Source of the DNA: Pseudomonas hamedanensis
GTDB lineage: Bacteria; Pseudomonadota; Gammaproteobacteria; Pseudomonadales; Pseudomonadaceae
Reading direction: 5' to 3'
NCBI RefSeq assembly: GCF_014268595.2
Contig: NZ_CP077091.1
Span: forward strand, 3,684,001 to 3,748,000
DNA length: 64,000 nt
Made by a program: the position numbers and the translations under genes. This document shows, one piece after another, positions 18,387-28,085 of this stretch (the stretch's first letter is position 1; each line of letters opens with the position of its first letter). The notes under the pieces are model-generated. The model saw nothing but the letters and a program-made list of their open reading frames with translations. It was not told the DNA's origin and searched no databases.

Positions 18387-19124
18387 TCAGCCTTGGTACG
18401 AATCGCAGAAAGCTTGCGCTTCGGCGACATCGAGAGTGCCTTCATAAATCGCCCGGCCGGTGATTGCACCGATGATGCCCGGTGCCATGGCGTCGAGCAG
18501 CGACTTGATGTCACCCAGGTTATGGATGCCGCCGGAAGCGATCACCGGGATCTTCGTCGCAGCGGCCAGCGCGGCGGTGAACGGTACGTTGCAGCCCTGC
18601 ATCATGCCGTCTTTGGCGATGTCGGTATAAACGATCGATGACACGCCGTCGGCTTCAAATTGCTTGGCCAGGTCGATGACCTGCACGGTGCTGATCTCAG
18701 CCCAGCCGTCGGTGGCGACGAACCCGTCTTTGGCATCCAGACCGACAATGATTTTGCCCGGGAAGGCGCGGCAGGCTTCAGCGACAAACGCCGGATCCTT
18801 CACCGCTTTGGTGCCGATGATCACGTAGCTCACGCCGGCCTTGACGTAGTGCTCGATGGTTTCCAGCGAGCGGATACCGCCACCAATCTGGATCGGCAGG
18901 GTCGGGTAGCGCTTGGCGATTGCGGTGACCACTTCGCCATTGACCGGCTGACCTTCGAACGCGCCGTTCAGATCGACCAAATGCAGACGACGGCAACCGC
19001 CCTCCACCCACTTGGCAGCCATGCTCACCGGATCATCGGAGAACACCGTGGAATCTTCCATACGGCCTTGGCGCAGACGGACACAGGCGCCGTCCTTGAG
19101 ATCGATAGCGGGAATAATCAGCAT
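18387..19124 (-). CDS. hisA: phosphoribosylformimino-5-aminoimidazole carboxamide ribotide isomerase HisA
   Basis: Fourth enzyme of histidine biosynthesis, converting ProFAR to PRFAR. The 245-residue half-barrel repeat protein begins [17 protein letters not shown] and carries the phosphate loops QIGGGIRSL and IASGGIHNL plus the acidic catalytic Asp near residue 8 and DxKDG. It lies between the DUF2164 gene and hisF on the minus strand. Confidence 0.98.
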   Translation of the reverse strand: MLIIPAIDLKDGACVRLRQGRMEDSTVFSDDPVSMAAKWVEGGCRRLHLVDLNGAFEGQPVNGEVVTAIAKRYPTLPIQIGGGIRSLETIEHYVKAGVSYVIIGTKAVKDPAFVAEACRAFPGKIIVGLDAKDGFVATDGWAEISTVQVIDLAKQFEADGVSSIVYTDIAKDGMMQGCNVPFTAALAAATKIPVIASGGIHNLGDIKSLLDAMAPGIIGAITGRAIYEGTLDVAEAQAFCDSYQG

Positions 19125-19166
19125 CTGGCAAACCTTAAAATTGGAATGTTCAGCTTGGCTCGGGAA

Positions 19167-19427
19167 TCAATTTTTCTCGAGCGCCCACAGGTCACTTTCG
19201 ATGCTTTCAAACCGCTCCTTGAGGTGGGTCTGCACATCGAAAATCGCCCTGTTGTAATAGTGCGGAGCAATCTCGCGGGTAAACAGCTCAAGAATTTCCG
19301 CCGCTTCGAACGAACCCAGGTCCAGTTCGAAACGGTCTTCCATGAACCGCTGAATCTTGCGATTGGCCTCGCTCTCCTGCTCGGCAGTGAGCGTCAGGAT
19401 CGGCGGCTTGGACTTCTTGGCAGCCAT
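19167..19427 (-). CDS. DUF2164 family protein
   Basis: An 86-residue basic-to-acidic helical protein with the DUF2164 pattern (ILTLTAEQESEANRKIQRF; IAPHYYNRAIFDVQTHL). The function is unknown. It sits inside the histidine operon, directly after hisH (one base apart) and before hisA, so it must be co-transcribed with histidine genes. The same placement is known to me in other Pseudomonas genomes. Confidence 0.9.
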   Translation of the reverse strand: MAAKKSKPPILTLTAEQESEANRKIQRFMEDRFELDLGSFEAAEILELFTREIAPHYYNRAIFDVQTHLKERFESIESDLWALEKN

Positions 19428-20066
19428 TTACCAGCGACCGTCCCACGCGGCGAAGTTCTGCAGCAGTTGCAGACCGTGGGTATGGCTTTTCTCCGGGTGG
19501 AACTGCACGGCGAAACGCGAACCATCGGCCAATGCTGCGGCGAAATCGACCCCGTAATGACCGCTGCCCACCACCTGCCGCGCGTTGGCGGCGGCAATGT
19601 AGTAGCTGTGCACGAAGTAGAAACGCGCCAGATCCGGAATGTCGTGCCAGAGCGGGTGACTGATGTTCTGCTTGACCTCGTTCCAGCCCATGTGCGGAAC
19701 CTTCAGGTGCTCGCCGTCTTCATGCAGATCCTTGCCGAAGAACTTCACCGCGCCGGGGAACAGGCCGATGCAGTCGACGCCGTCGTTCTCTTCGCTGCTG
19801 TCGAGCAAAGCCTGCATGCCGACGCAGATGCCGAGAAACGGCCGATCCTGGCTGACCTCACGCACCAGCGAGTCAAAGCCGAGGCGACGGATCTCCGCCA
19901 TGCAATCGCGAATCGCGCCAACACCGGGGAAGACCACGCGGTCGGCTTCGCGTATCACGTTCGCATCGCTGGTGATCAGCACCTTGCCGGCGCCAACGTG
20001 CTCCAGGGCCTTGGCCACCGAGTGCAGGTTGCCCATGCCGTAGTCGATAACTGCAACCGTCTGCAT
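19428..20066 (-). CDS. hisH: imidazole glycerol phosphate synthase glutaminase subunit HisH
   Basis: Class I glutamine amidotransferase that supplies ammonia to HisF. The 212-residue protein has [12 protein letters not shown] at the start, the nucleophile Cys in [18 protein letters not shown] (near residue 81) and the His/Glu dyad in [10 protein letters not shown] near the C-terminus. Its ATG overlaps the hisB stop by one base. Confidence 0.98.
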   Translation of the reverse strand: MQTVAVIDYGMGNLHSVAKALEHVGAGKVLITSDANVIREADRVVFPGVGAIRDCMAEIRRLGFDSLVREVSQDRPFLGICVGMQALLDSSEENDGVDCIGLFPGAVKFFGKDLHEDGEHLKVPHMGWNEVKQNISHPLWHDIPDLARFYFVHSYYIAAANARQVVGSGHYGVDFAAALADGSRFAVQFHPEKSHTHGLQLLQNFAAWDGRW

Positions 20067-20659
20067 TACAGAACGCCTTTGGTCGACGGCATTTGCCCGG
20101 CCATGCGCTCATCCAGCTCGACGGCCATGCGCAGCGCGCGGCCGAAAGCCTTGAACACGGTTTCGATCTGGTGGTGAGTGTTGGTGCCGCGCAGGTTGTC
20201 GATGTGCAGGCTGACCAGCGCGTGGTTGACGAAGCCCTGGAAGAACTCCTGGAACAGGTCAACGTCGAAGCCGCCGACGGTGGCGCGGGTGTACGGCACG
20301 TGCATTTGCAAGCCCGGACGACCAGAGAAGTCGATGACCACACGCGACAGCGCCTCATCGAGCGGCACGTAGGCGTGACCGTAACGACGGATGCCTTTCT
20401 TGTCGCCGATGGCTTTGGCGAAGGCCTGGCCGAGGGTGATACCGACGTCTTCCACCGTATGGTGGTCGTCGATATGCAGATCGCCCTTGCATTCGATATC
20501 CAGGTCGATCAACCCGTGACGGGCAATCTGATCCAGCATGTGCTCAAGAAAAGGAACACCGATATCGAATCGGGCCTTTCCGGTGCCATCAAGGTTGATC
20601 GAGGCTTTGATCTGGGTTTCCAGAGTGTCGCGCTCGACAGACGCCTTACGTTCGGCCAT
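20066..20659 (-). CDS. hisB: imidazoleglycerol-phosphate dehydratase HisB
   Basis: Dehydrates imidazole glycerol phosphate with manganese. The 197-residue monofunctional enzyme has the metal motifs [10 protein letters not shown] (near residue 65) and [17 protein letters not shown] (near residue 160), without the phosphatase domain found in enterobacteria. Two ATG codons are adjacent at 20662 and 20659; the second gives the usual [12 protein letters not shown] start. It heads the hisB-hisH-DUF2164-hisA-hisF group. Confidence 0.97.
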   Translation of the reverse strand: MAERKASVERDTLETQIKASINLDGTGKARFDIGVPFLEHMLDQIARHGLIDLDIECKGDLHIDDHHTVEDVGITLGQAFAKAIGDKKGIRRYGHAYVPLDEALSRVVIDFSGRPGLQMHVPYTRATVGGFDVDLFQEFFQGFVNHALVSLHIDNLRGTNTHHQIETVFKAFGRALRMAVELDERMAGQMPSTKGVL

Positions 20660-20816
20660 CACCAGCTCCGCAAAATCATTGGGCGAAAAAGGCAGCCATT
20701 ATAGGCACGCAGGAGGCAAACAGAAACACGAGAGGTGATATGGCTGACGGATAGAACGCCCGGCTGTCGCGGGTAGACATGTCCATACAAGCCATTACAG
20801 GCACCCAGAAACAACT

Positions 20817-20903
20817 GTAGGAGTGAGCCTGCTCGCGATGAGGGCCTGACTGTCACCATTTCTGTGACTGTCAGACCGCTATCGCGAGCAGGCTCACTCC
20901 TAC
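20817..20903. repeat. inverted REP pair, GTAGGAGTGAGCCTGCTCGC type
   Basis: Second copy of the REP type seen at 9973. The spacer contains an additional small palindrome (CTGACTGTCA / TGACTGTCAG). It lies upstream of hisB and downstream of the MFS transporter gene. Confidence 0.85.
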
Positions 20904-20921
20904 AGGGGTACTACATTTTAC

Positions 20922-22586
20922 TTAGTGAAACAGTACCGACGTCTTCTGCAGGGTCACCCATACACCCCACGCCAGCGGAATACCGACCACCAGCCACGCA
21001 GCAATAGCCAGCGGCTTGCTGCCCGGCGCGGCTTTCCACTCCAGCACGGTGCTGGCATCAGCACCCTTGTCATGGCCCAGCGCCTGTTCGGCCGCCAGTT
21101 CGGCGTCGGTCATGAAGTACTTGTCGGCCACCGGGCGCACCATCAGGTTGCACAGGAAGCCCAGCACCAGCAGGCCAGCGAGGATATACAGGGTGATGTC
21201 ATAGGCAGCTGCGCGTTCCACGCCGATGCTCAATTGATATTCACGCAGGTAGTTCACCAGCACCGGACCGAGCACACCCGCAGCGGCCCAGGCAGTCAGC
21301 AGACGACCGTGGATCGCACCGACCATCTGCGTACCGAACAGGTCGGCCAGATAGGCCGGAACTGTGGCAAAACCACCGCCGTACATCGACAGAATGATGC
21401 AGAACGCCGCCACGAACAGCGCAACGTTGCCCAGATGGCCCATGTTCGGAATCAATGCGTACAGAGCAAAACCCAGAGCGAAGAACACGAAATAGGTGTT
21501 TTTGCGGCCCAGGTAGTCCGAGAACGAAGCCCAGAAGAAGCGGCCACCGATATTGAACAGGCTCAGCAGACCGGTGAAGCCGGCTGCGATCGCGGCAATC
21601 GAGGCCAACTGGCCTGCATCGAGTTGACCGAACGGCACGTCAACGCCCAGCAGTTTGCCGCCGAACACTTCCTGCAACAGTGGCGAGGCCATGCCGAGGA
21701 TGCCGATACCCGCCGAAACGTTCAGGCACAGCACCAGCCACACCAGACGAAATTGCGGGGTTTTCCACGCTACGTTCACATGGACGTGACGGTTAGTGAT
21801 CATCGCGTTCGAGGCTTTCTTCGCCGGCGCGGTCCAGCCTTCAGGCTTCCAGCCGGTTGGCGGCACGCGGTACGACAGAGCGCCACCGATCATGAACACG
21901 AAGTAGATCGCCGCCATGGCCACGAAGCTCTGCCATACGCCCACGCCTTGTGGCGAAGCGAAGTGACTCATCAACGCGGTTGCCAACGGTGCACCGACCA
22001 TCGCGCCGCCGCCGAAGCCCATGATCGCCATGCCGGTCGCCATGCCGCGCTTGTCCGGGAACCACTTGATCAGGGTCGACACTGGCGAAATATAGCCCAG
22101 GCCCAGACCGATACCGCCGATCACGCCGGAGCCGATCCACATCAGCCAGATCTGGTGGGTATAGATACCCAACGCAGAAATCAGCAGACCGCCGCACCAG
22201 CACAGGGCCGAGACGACGCCTGCCTTGCGCGGACCGGCGTGTTCCAGCCAGCCACCCCAGATCGCTGCCGAGCAGCCGAGGAAGATGAAGAACAGCGTAT
22301 AGATCCAGCCGAGCATGGAGATCGGCCAGTCGCAGTTCGAAGAAAACACCTGTGCGATGAAGCTCATGTCCGGTGCGCAAGCCACTGGAGCGGTAACGCC
22401 CAATGCCTTGGACAGCGGCAACCAGAACACCGAGAAGCCGTAGGCCATGCCGATGCACAAGTGAATGGCCAGCGCGGCCGGTGGCACCAGCCAGCGGTTG
22501 AAACCGGGCTTGGCGATAATGCGTTCCTTGGACAGGAACCCAGGCTGGGCGGTGTCGAGACCGTCCGCCGTAATGCTCGTGCTCAT
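20922..22586 (-). CDS. OFA-family major facilitator transporter
   Basis: A 554-residue inner-membrane carrier of the oxalate/formate antiporter type. Typical family motifs are seen: AYGFSVFWLPLSKALG in helix 1, LGLGYISPVSTLIKWFPDKRG between helices 4 and 5, and GGRFFWASFSDYLGRKNTY between helices 8 and 9. There are twelve or more hydrophobic segments. The start at 22586 follows GGGGGA and gives MSTSITADGLDTAQPGF. The substrate is not known; carboxylates such as oxalate, formate or pyruvate are candidates. It is transcribed alone. Confidence 0.9.
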   Translation of the reverse strand: MSTSITADGLDTAQPGFLSKERIIAKPGFNRWLVPPAALAIHLCIGMAYGFSVFWLPLSKALGVTAPVACAPDMSFIAQVFSSNCDWPISMLGWIYTLFFIFLGCSAAIWGGWLEHAGPRKAGVVSALCWCGGLLISALGIYTHQIWLMWIGSGVIGGIGLGLGYISPVSTLIKWFPDKRGMATGMAIMGFGGGAMVGAPLATALMSHFASPQGVGVWQSFVAMAAIYFVFMIGGALSYRVPPTGWKPEGWTAPAKKASNAMITNRHVHVNVAWKTPQFRLVWLVLCLNVSAGIGILGMASPLLQEVFGGKLLGVDVPFGQLDAGQLASIAAIAAGFTGLLSLFNIGGRFFWASFSDYLGRKNTYFVFFALGFALYALIPNMGHLGNVALFVAAFCIILSMYGGGFATVPAYLADLFGTQMVGAIHGRLLTAWAAAGVLGPVLVNYLREYQLSIGVERAAAYDITLYILAGLLVLGFLCNLMVRPVADKYFMTDAELAAEQALGHDKGADASTVLEWKAAPGSKPLAIAAWLVVGIPLAWGVWVTLQKTSVLFH

Positions 22587-22807
22587 TGTGTATCCCCCAA
22601 TTATTAGTATGGTTCGCCAGCCACTGTTCACCCTCGGCCTTATGCACGCAGGCATGACCGTTTTTTTAGGTGAAGCTCCTTGAAGGCGCGACGTTAAGTC
22701 GCAGAAGGGCGGACGAACTGGCGAAGGTTACCATTCTCAGGTGACAGAAAAACCAAACTGATATCACCTTTTTTCAGTCATCTGATCTCTACACCTCGGG
22801 GAAACGC

Positions 22808-23212
22808 ATGCCAATCATTGTCCAGACGCTGAAAGACGCCACTTATCAGGATCAACAGGATTTGCAGAAAATCTATCGCGACGCGCCCCAATGGCTGTTT
22901 GCACCGTTTTCCACCGAGGCCGATCTGATCGAAACTGCGTTGGCGGATGGTTCTTTTATTGCCGGGCGTTTCAATGATCGGCTGCTCGGCGCCGGGCGCC
23001 TGCAAAGGCACCAGGACGTTTGGTATTTGTCTCATTTATGCGTACGAAAAGTTACTCGACGCCGCGGGGTCGCTGAACGCCTGGTGAACCAAGCGCAGAA
23101 AATGGCGTCGCAAGCGGGGGCTGACTTGCGCCTGCTGGCGCCTGCCGGGCATCTTGAGATTGAGGCTCTGGCCGCCAGGTTACAGGTACCGCTGACGGTA
23201 CTGGCCACATGA
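22808..23212 (+). CDS. PanZ-like acetyl-CoA sensor (GNAT fold)
   Basis: A 134-residue small GNAT-fold protein. It resembles E. coli PanZ/PanM, which binds acetyl-CoA and promotes maturation and feedback control of aspartate decarboxylase PanD. The match is seen in DQQDLQKIYRDAP near the start, in FNDRLLGAGRLQ and in the acetyl-CoA loop LCVRKVTRRRGVAERLV near residue 80. It is longer at the N-terminus than the E. coli form. It stands alone between the MFS gene and asmA. Confidence 0.8.
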   Translation: MPIIVQTLKDATYQDQQDLQKIYRDAPQWLFAPFSTEADLIETALADGSFIAGRFNDRLLGAGRLQRHQDVWYLSHLCVRKVTRRRGVAERLVNQAQKMASQAGADLRLLAPAGHLEIEALAARLQVPLTVLAT

Positions 23213-23290
23213 CGCCACCCCGAAGCAGGCCGTTGCAGCGCTATACTGCGCGGCTAGATGACGAATTCGACTAATTACAAGGACTCGCCC

Positions 23291-25507
23291 ATGAAAGCGT
23301 TCGGCAAAATCCTGGGTCTGGTACTTCTCGGGCTGTTGCTGATCATTGTGGCGGCAGGTTTCGCCCTGACCCACCTCTTCGATCCCAACGACTACAAAGA
23401 CGAGATCCGCCAGATTGCCCGCGACAAGGCCCACATCGAGCTGACGCTCAATGGCGATATCGGCTGGAGCCTGTTCCCCTGGCTCGGCCTGGAACTGCAC
23501 GAGGCCAGCGTCGCCACTCTGGCAAAGCCTGCCGAACCGTTTGCCGACTTGCAGATGCTCGGCCTGTCGGTGCGCGTGCTGCCACTGCTGCGCCGCGAAG
23601 TGCAGATGAGCGACGTGCGCGTCGAAGGTCTCAACCTGCGCCTGAACCGTGACAAAAACGGTCATGGCAACTGGGAAGACATCGGCAAGGTGCCGGTGGC
23701 GCCCGGCGAGACTGCGCCAGCCACGCCTGCCGCTGCCGCCAGCGAACCGACGGTCGCCGTGGAAAAACCGGCGCAACCCATTCGCCTCGACATCGACAGC
23801 CTGACCGTCAATAACGCCCGCGTCGCATACACCGATGAGCTGACCGGCAAGCAGTTCAGCGCTGAAAGCATCCAGTTGAGCACCGGCCCGGTCCACGATT
23901 CGACCAACATTCCGGTGAAGGCCACCGCATTCCTCGGCACCAATCAGCCGGTGCTGCGCGTGCGCACCGAGCTCAGTGGCGAACTGCGCTTTGAACGCGC
24001 CCTGCAACGCTACAAGTTCGAAGACCTGAAGCTGTCCGGCGAACTCGCTGGCGATCCGCTGCAAGGCAAGACCATGACCTTCTCGGCCCAAGGCCAGTTG
24101 TTGCTGGACAAGGCAGCAAACGTCGCCGAATGGACCGGCATCAAGATCTCCGCCAACCAGTTGCGGGCCTTGGGTGAGCTGAAGGCCAACGACCTCGACA
24201 AGACACCACAGATCAGCGGTGGTATCTCCATCGCGCAGTTCGATCTGGCGAAGTTCGTCGACAGCATCGGCCAGACCTTGCCGAAGATGGGCGAAGGCAG
24301 CCTGAGCAAGGTCGAGCTGGTCAGCCGCGTTGCGGCTACCCCGACCAGTCTGTCGTTCGACAACATCAACCTGAAACTCGACGACAGCAGTTTCAGCGGG
24401 CGCATCGCCATCGAAGACTTCGCCAAACAGTCGCTACGCGCGATCCTCAAGGCTGACACGTTCAACGTCGACCGCTACTTGCCACCGAAATCGGCTCAGG
24501 CCAATAGCGCCACACAAACACGTCAGGCTGAAGTCGCCAATACCGAGGCAGGTGCCGTGGCAGGTACTACGCCACTGCCGGACAAACCGAGCAAAACCGC
24601 CTGGAGCACCGAACGCCTGCTGCCGGTTGAGCGCCTGGCCAAACTCGACGTCGATGCCGACCTGACCTTCGGCCAACTGACCCTCGACAAACTGCCGATC
24701 CAGAACGCTGCGCTGAAAGCCACCGGCCAGGGCGGTCTGCTGACCCTGACCAATCTCAGTGGCGACCTGTACAACGGCGGTTTCGTCGCCAACGGCACGC
24801 TGGACGTGCGCCCAAGCGCCCCCGTATTGAATTTGCAGACCCGCCTCAATCGCGTTCCGGCGGAAAAAATCATCGAAAGCCAGGGCAAGAATCCGCCGGT
24901 CAAAGGTCTGGTAACCCTGACCAGCACCGTTACCGGCAGCGGCAACAGCCAGCAGGCGCTGATTGACACACTGAACGGCAACGCCAGTTTCGTCATCAAC
25001 AACGGTGTGTTGCTCAATGCCAACCTTGAGCAGCAATTGTGCAAAGGCATCGCCACGCTCAATCGCAAAACCCTCAGCGGCGAGCCTCGAGGCAGAGACA
25101 CGCCTTTCGAGGAACTCAAGGGCAACCTGACCGTGCGCAACGGCGTCGCCAGCAACCCGGACCTGAAAGTGCGTATCCCCGGCATGACCGTCAACGGTGA
25201 CGGCGATATCGACCTGCGCGTGCTGGGCATGGATTATCGTGTCGGCATCATCGTCGAAGGCGACACCAGCGCCATGCCCGACCCGGCCTGTCAGGTCGGC
25301 GATAAATTCGTCGGCATCGAGTGGCCGCTGCGCTGCCGTGGCCCGCTGGAGCTGGGCGCGAAGGCGTGCCGCATCGACAATGACCGACTCGGTCAGGTGG
25401 CGAGCAAACTGGCCGGCAACAAACTCAGCGAAAAGATCGACGAAAAACTGGGCGACAAAGTCAGCCCGGAACTGAAAGACGCATTGAAGGGGCTGTTCAA
25501 GCGATGA
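23291..25507 (+). CDS. AsmA family protein
   Basis: A 738-residue inner-membrane-anchored, mostly periplasmic protein of the AsmA family, which is linked to outer-membrane biogenesis and lipid transport. It has one N-terminal transmembrane segment (ILGLVLLGLLLIIVAAGFALTHLF), followed by DPNDYKDEIRQIARDKAHIEL, the hallmark AsmA start. The C-terminal AsmA_2-like region covers roughly residues 540-700 (GLVTLTSTVTGSGNSQQALIDTLNG). The ATG at 23291 opens the membrane segment. It overlaps mutY by four bases, so asmA-mutY-yggX are co-transcribed. Confidence 0.94.
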   Translation: MKAFGKILGLVLLGLLLIIVAAGFALTHLFDPNDYKDEIRQIARDKAHIELTLNGDIGWSLFPWLGLELHEASVATLAKPAEPFADLQMLGLSVRVLPLLRREVQMSDVRVEGLNLRLNRDKNGHGNWEDIGKVPVAPGETAPATPAAAASEPTVAVEKPAQPIRLDIDSLTVNNARVAYTDELTGKQFSAESIQLSTGPVHDSTNIPVKATAFLGTNQPVLRVRTELSGELRFERALQRYKFEDLKLSGELAGDPLQGKTMTFSAQGQLLLDKAANVAEWTGIKISANQLRALGELKANDLDKTPQISGGISIAQFDLAKFVDSIGQTLPKMGEGSLSKVELVSRVAATPTSLSFDNINLKLDDSSFSGRIAIEDFAKQSLRAILKADTFNVDRYLPPKSAQANSATQTRQAEVANTEAGAVAGTTPLPDKPSKTAWSTERLLPVERLAKLDVDADLTFGQLTLDKLPIQNAALKATGQGGLLTLTNLSGDLYNGGFVANGTLDVRPSAPVLNLQTRLNRVPAEKIIESQGKNPPVKGLVTLTSTVTGSGNSQQALIDTLNGNASFVINNGVLLNANLEQQLCKGIATLNRKTLSGEPRGRDTPFEELKGNLTVRNGVASNPDLKVRIPGMTVNGDGDIDLRVLGMDYRVGIIVEGDTSAMPDPACQVGDKFVGIEWPLRCRGPLELGAKACRIDNDRLGQVASKLAGNKLSEKIDEKLGDKVSPELKDALKGLFKR

Positions 25508-26571
25508 CAGCGGAGCAGTTTTCCACGGCGGTGCTGGAGTGGTTCGACCGCCACGGCCGCCACGATTTGCCTTGGCAGCAGAACATCAGCCCGTATCGGG
25601 TGTGGGTTTCGGAGATCATGTTGCAGCAGACCCAGGTCAGCACCGTGCTCAATTACTTCGACCGGTTCATGGCCGCGCTGCCGACGGTCGAAGCACTGGC
25701 CGCCGCGCCGGAGGATGAAGTGCTGCACCTGTGGACCGGGCTGGGTTACTACACTCGCGCACGCAATCTGCAGAAAACCGCAAAGATTGTCGTCAGCCAG
25801 TACGGCGGCGAGTTTCCACGGGATGTGGAAAAACTCACCGAGCTGCCGGGCATTGGCCTGTCCACCGCTGGCGCCATCGCGAGCATCAGCATGGGCCTGC
25901 GCGCGCCGATCCTCGACGGCAACGTCAAACGCGTGCTGGCGCGCTTTACCGCGCAAGAGGGTTATCCCGGCGAACCGAAAGTGGCTAAACAGCTGTGGGC
26001 CAACGCCGAGCGCTTTACCCCGCACGACCGGGTCAACGCCTACACCCAGGCGATGATGGATCTCGGCGCCACACTCTGCACGCGCAGCAAGCCGAGCTGC
26101 CTGTTGTGTCCGCTGGAGCGCGGCTGCGAGGCACACATGCTCGGCCTGGAAACCCGCTACCCGATCCCCAAGCCGCGCAAGGCCATCCCGCAAAAACGCA
26201 CATTGATGCCGATGCTTGCCAACGACGAAGGCGCAATCCTGCTTTACCGCCGCCCGTCGACGGGTCTGTGGGGCGGTTTGTGGAGCCTGCCGGAACTTGA
26301 CGACCTCGACGATCTGCAGCATCTGGCCGATCAACACTCGCTGACAATGGGCCAACAGCAGGCGCTGCCAAGCCTCGTCCACACGTTCAGCCATTTCCAG
26401 CTGTCCATCGAACCCTGGCTGGTCCAGGTGCAGGAAGCCAGCCACCACGTGGCCGAGGCCGACTGGCTCTGGTATAACCTCGCCACCCCGCCGCGCCTGG
26501 GCCTCGCCGCCCCGGTCAAGACCTTGCTCGAACGCGCGGCCGCCGTCTTGAATGCAGGAGAATCGCCATGA
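25504..26571 (+). CDS. mutY: A/G-specific adenine DNA glycosylase MutY
   Basis: Removes adenine mispaired with 8-oxoguanine. The 355-residue protein has the family start [33 protein letters not shown] (ends at residues 13 and 45), the helix-hairpin-helix [15 protein letters not shown], and the [4Fe-4S] cysteines C-x6-C-x2-C-x5-C near residues 192-208. The C-terminal NUDIX-like lesion-recognition domain is present ([19 protein letters not shown]). Overlaps asmA and yggX by ATGA at both ends. Confidence 0.97.
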   Translation: MTAEQFSTAVLEWFDRHGRHDLPWQQNISPYRVWVSEIMLQQTQVSTVLNYFDRFMAALPTVEALAAAPEDEVLHLWTGLGYYTRARNLQKTAKIVVSQYGGEFPRDVEKLTELPGIGLSTAGAIASISMGLRAPILDGNVKRVLARFTAQEGYPGEPKVAKQLWANAERFTPHDRVNAYTQAMMDLGATLCTRSKPSCLLCPLERGCEAHMLGLETRYPIPKPRKAIPQKRTLMPMLANDEGAILLYRRPSTGLWGGLWSLPELDDLDDLQHLADQHSLTMGQQQALPSLVHTFSHFQLSIEPWLVQVQEASHHVAEADWLWYNLATPPRLGLAAPVKTLLERAAAVLNAGESP

Positions 26572-26840
26572 CCCGCACCGTAATGTGCCGCAAGTACAAA
26601 GAACAACTCGAAGGCCTTGAGCGCGCCCCGTTCCCGGGCGCCAAAGGTCAGGACATCTACGACAACGTGTCCGCCAAGGCCTGGGCGGACTGGCAGAAAC
26701 ACCAGACCCTGCTGATCAACGAAAAGCGCTTGAACATGATGAACGCCGAAGATCGCAAATACCTTCAGGGCGAAATGGACAAGTACTTCTCCGGCGAGGA
26801 ATACGCCAAGGCCGAAGGCTACGTGCCGCCAGCCGAATAA
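26568..26840 (+). CDS. oxidative damage protection/iron trafficking protein YggX
   Basis: A 90-residue protein of the YggX family, linked to protection of Fe-S clusters and iron handling. Hallmarks are [24 protein letters not shown] (given by its ends) with the conserved Cys7, and the tail [16 protein letters not shown]. It overlaps mutY by four bases; the mutY-yggX pairing is widespread in gammaproteobacteria. Confidence 0.96.
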   Translation: MTRTVMCRKYKEQLEGLERAPFPGAKGQDIYDNVSAKAWADWQKHQTLLINEKRLNMMNAEDRKYLQGEMDKYFSGEEYAKAEGYVPPAE

Positions 26841-26892
26841 CTCGCATACTTCGTAAGCGACGGAATTAATTTAAGAAATTTTCAAAAAGTCG

Positions 26893-26921
26893 TTGACGTA
26901 AATCCGAAAAACCCTTTTAAT
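26893..26921 (+). promoter_or_regulatory. sigma-70 promoter of tRNA-Phe
   Basis: TTGACG and TTTAAT separated by 17 bases, placed about ten bases before the tRNA. A GC-rich discriminator (GCGCCCC) follows, as expected for a growth-rate-controlled stable RNA promoter. Confidence 0.7.
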
Positions 26922-26931
26922 GCGCCCCGTT

Positions 26932-27007
26932 GCCCAGATAGCTCAGTCGGTAGAGCAGGGGATTGAAAATCCCCGTGTCGGCGGTTCGATTCCGTCTCTG
27001 GGCACCA
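26932..27007 (+). tRNA. tRNA-Phe(GAA)
   Basis: A 76-base cloverleaf with acceptor stem GCCCAGA / TCTGGGC, D-loop GCTCAGTCGGTAGAGC, anticodon loop TTGAAAA (anticodon GAA), T-loop GGTTCGATTCC and encoded CCA. It follows the asmA-mutY-yggX operon and has its own promoter and terminator. No integrated element is attached to it. Confidence 0.97.
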
Positions 27008-27014
27008 AATACCG

Positions 27015-27047
27015 AAAACCCTGAATCGCAAGATTCAGGGTTTTTTT
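27015..27047 (+). terminator. rho-independent terminator after tRNA-Phe
   Basis: Stem ACCCTGAATC / GATTCAGGGT with a four-base loop, followed by seven T residues. Confidence 0.88.
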
Positions 27048-27102
27048 ATGTCCGGGATTTGATGGACACTGCTTACCCCTTACGGAAAAGGGCCATCACT
27101 CG

Positions 27103-27450
27103 ATGAATCAAAAACGAACCCGCGTCCCCCTGCCCCATCCTTCGCCGTATCGGCAAAGCCGGGTAAGTTATTGGCTGACCGTCCTCGCCGGCGTGCTGAT
27201 CGCGATTGCCATCTGCCTCTCAATCTACATGCTGATCGAAAGCTGGATCACCGGCTCCATCACCACCAACAGTCGCGGGCCGCGCAGCACCTACACCTTG
27301 GCACTGCAACCTCGGAGATACTGGTTCGAGTTCGTTTGGCAGAGCTTCTGGACGGCGTTCATGCTGGCCATTGGTGTGTTTGGGTTGTGGATTTATCGCA
27401 AAGAGCGGGTACGTGAGCAGAGGCCGAAGCGCAAGCGCACAGGTCGATAG
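27103..27450 (+). CDS. hypothetical two-pass membrane protein
   Basis: A 115-residue protein with two hydrophobic helices (LTVLAGVLIAIAICLSIYMLI near residue 25; FWTAFMLAIGVFGLWIY near residue 85) and a basic tail (KERVREQRPKRKRTGR). The loop between them contains TTNSRGPRSTYTLALQPRRYWFEF. No family was recognised. The start is the only well-placed ATG. Confidence 0.6.
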   Translation: MNQKRTRVPLPHPSPYRQSRVSYWLTVLAGVLIAIAICLSIYMLIESWITGSITTNSRGPRSTYTLALQPRRYWFEFVWQSFWTAFMLAIGVFGLWIYRKERVREQRPKRKRTGR

Positions 27451-27462
27451 TGCATGCCGCCT

Positions 27463-27753
27463 TCACAGGGTGTTGATGTAATCGACGGGCAACAAGACTG
27501 TATCCACAGCGGCATCCACTGGCAGGGATACAACAGTGATGACCGGGCAGACGATCATCATGTAACAGATGATCGCTGCCGGCATGCCATCGCTGCCTCC
27601 TCCCCGAACACCGAGCAGGTGTAGGCCGCCATCGACCCCTCGGTAATACTCGGCGTCGGACAGACCATCATTCAAGCGCCCGATAAACGTTCCGCAGCCA
27701 ACCAACAGCAGTGCCAGGCCTATGACACAGCCAATTCGCAGAATCCCTTTCAA
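27463..27753 (-). CDS. YceK/YidQ family lipoprotein
   Basis: A 96-residue outer-membrane-type lipoprotein. The signal sequence ends in the lipobox LLVGC, with the modified Cys at residue 20, followed by GTFIGRL. The rest matches the YceK/YidQ pattern, with a hydrophobic C-terminal block VCPVITVVSLPVDAAVDTVLLPVDYI. The function of the family is unknown. It converges on the preceding membrane protein gene. Confidence 0.82.
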   Translation of the reverse strand: MKGILRIGCVIGLALLLVGCGTFIGRLNDGLSDAEYYRGVDGGLHLLGVRGGGSDGMPAAIICYMMIVCPVITVVSLPVDAAVDTVLLPVDYINTL

Positions 27754-28085
27754 AACAGCGTTTCCTTACGTCACAAAATACTGGGCGCGGGATTGTACTC
27801 GCGCCTTTCACTCGTGACTGCTTTTCCTGCTGACTCGGCATCTCGGTTAGACCAGATTGCCTGTTGCGCGGCGGTACTCGAACGCTGTCATGTTGGGATT
27901 ATGCCGCTGCGCGTTGCATGAACTGGAGCGGATGTGAAATGAACGGTCTCTTGGACTTATGTAAATCGTGACGCAGCGCGTCACGAATTCGATCACATTG
28001 AATTCGGAACGCACTGCGTTCCGTATATTGCTCGGCGCCAGTTCCAGGCTCATTCTTGATCCACCTTCGCAAAGGCCGAGCCTTT
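27754..28085. other. intergenic region with short perfect palindromes
   Basis: About 330 bases without a gene. Two tight hairpins, GTGACGC-AGC-GCGTCAC (27968-27984) and CGGAACGC-ACT-GCGTTCCG (28005-28023), are separated by a segment carrying two GAATTC sites. They may be a small dispersed repeat or an operator for the hydrolase gene. Only the region before 28086 is expected to act as a promoter. Confidence 0.5.

Noticed and set aside
18660..20177. Open frame of 505 codons antisense to the histidine genes
   Set aside because: It spans several real genes and gaps between them, and lacks any domain.
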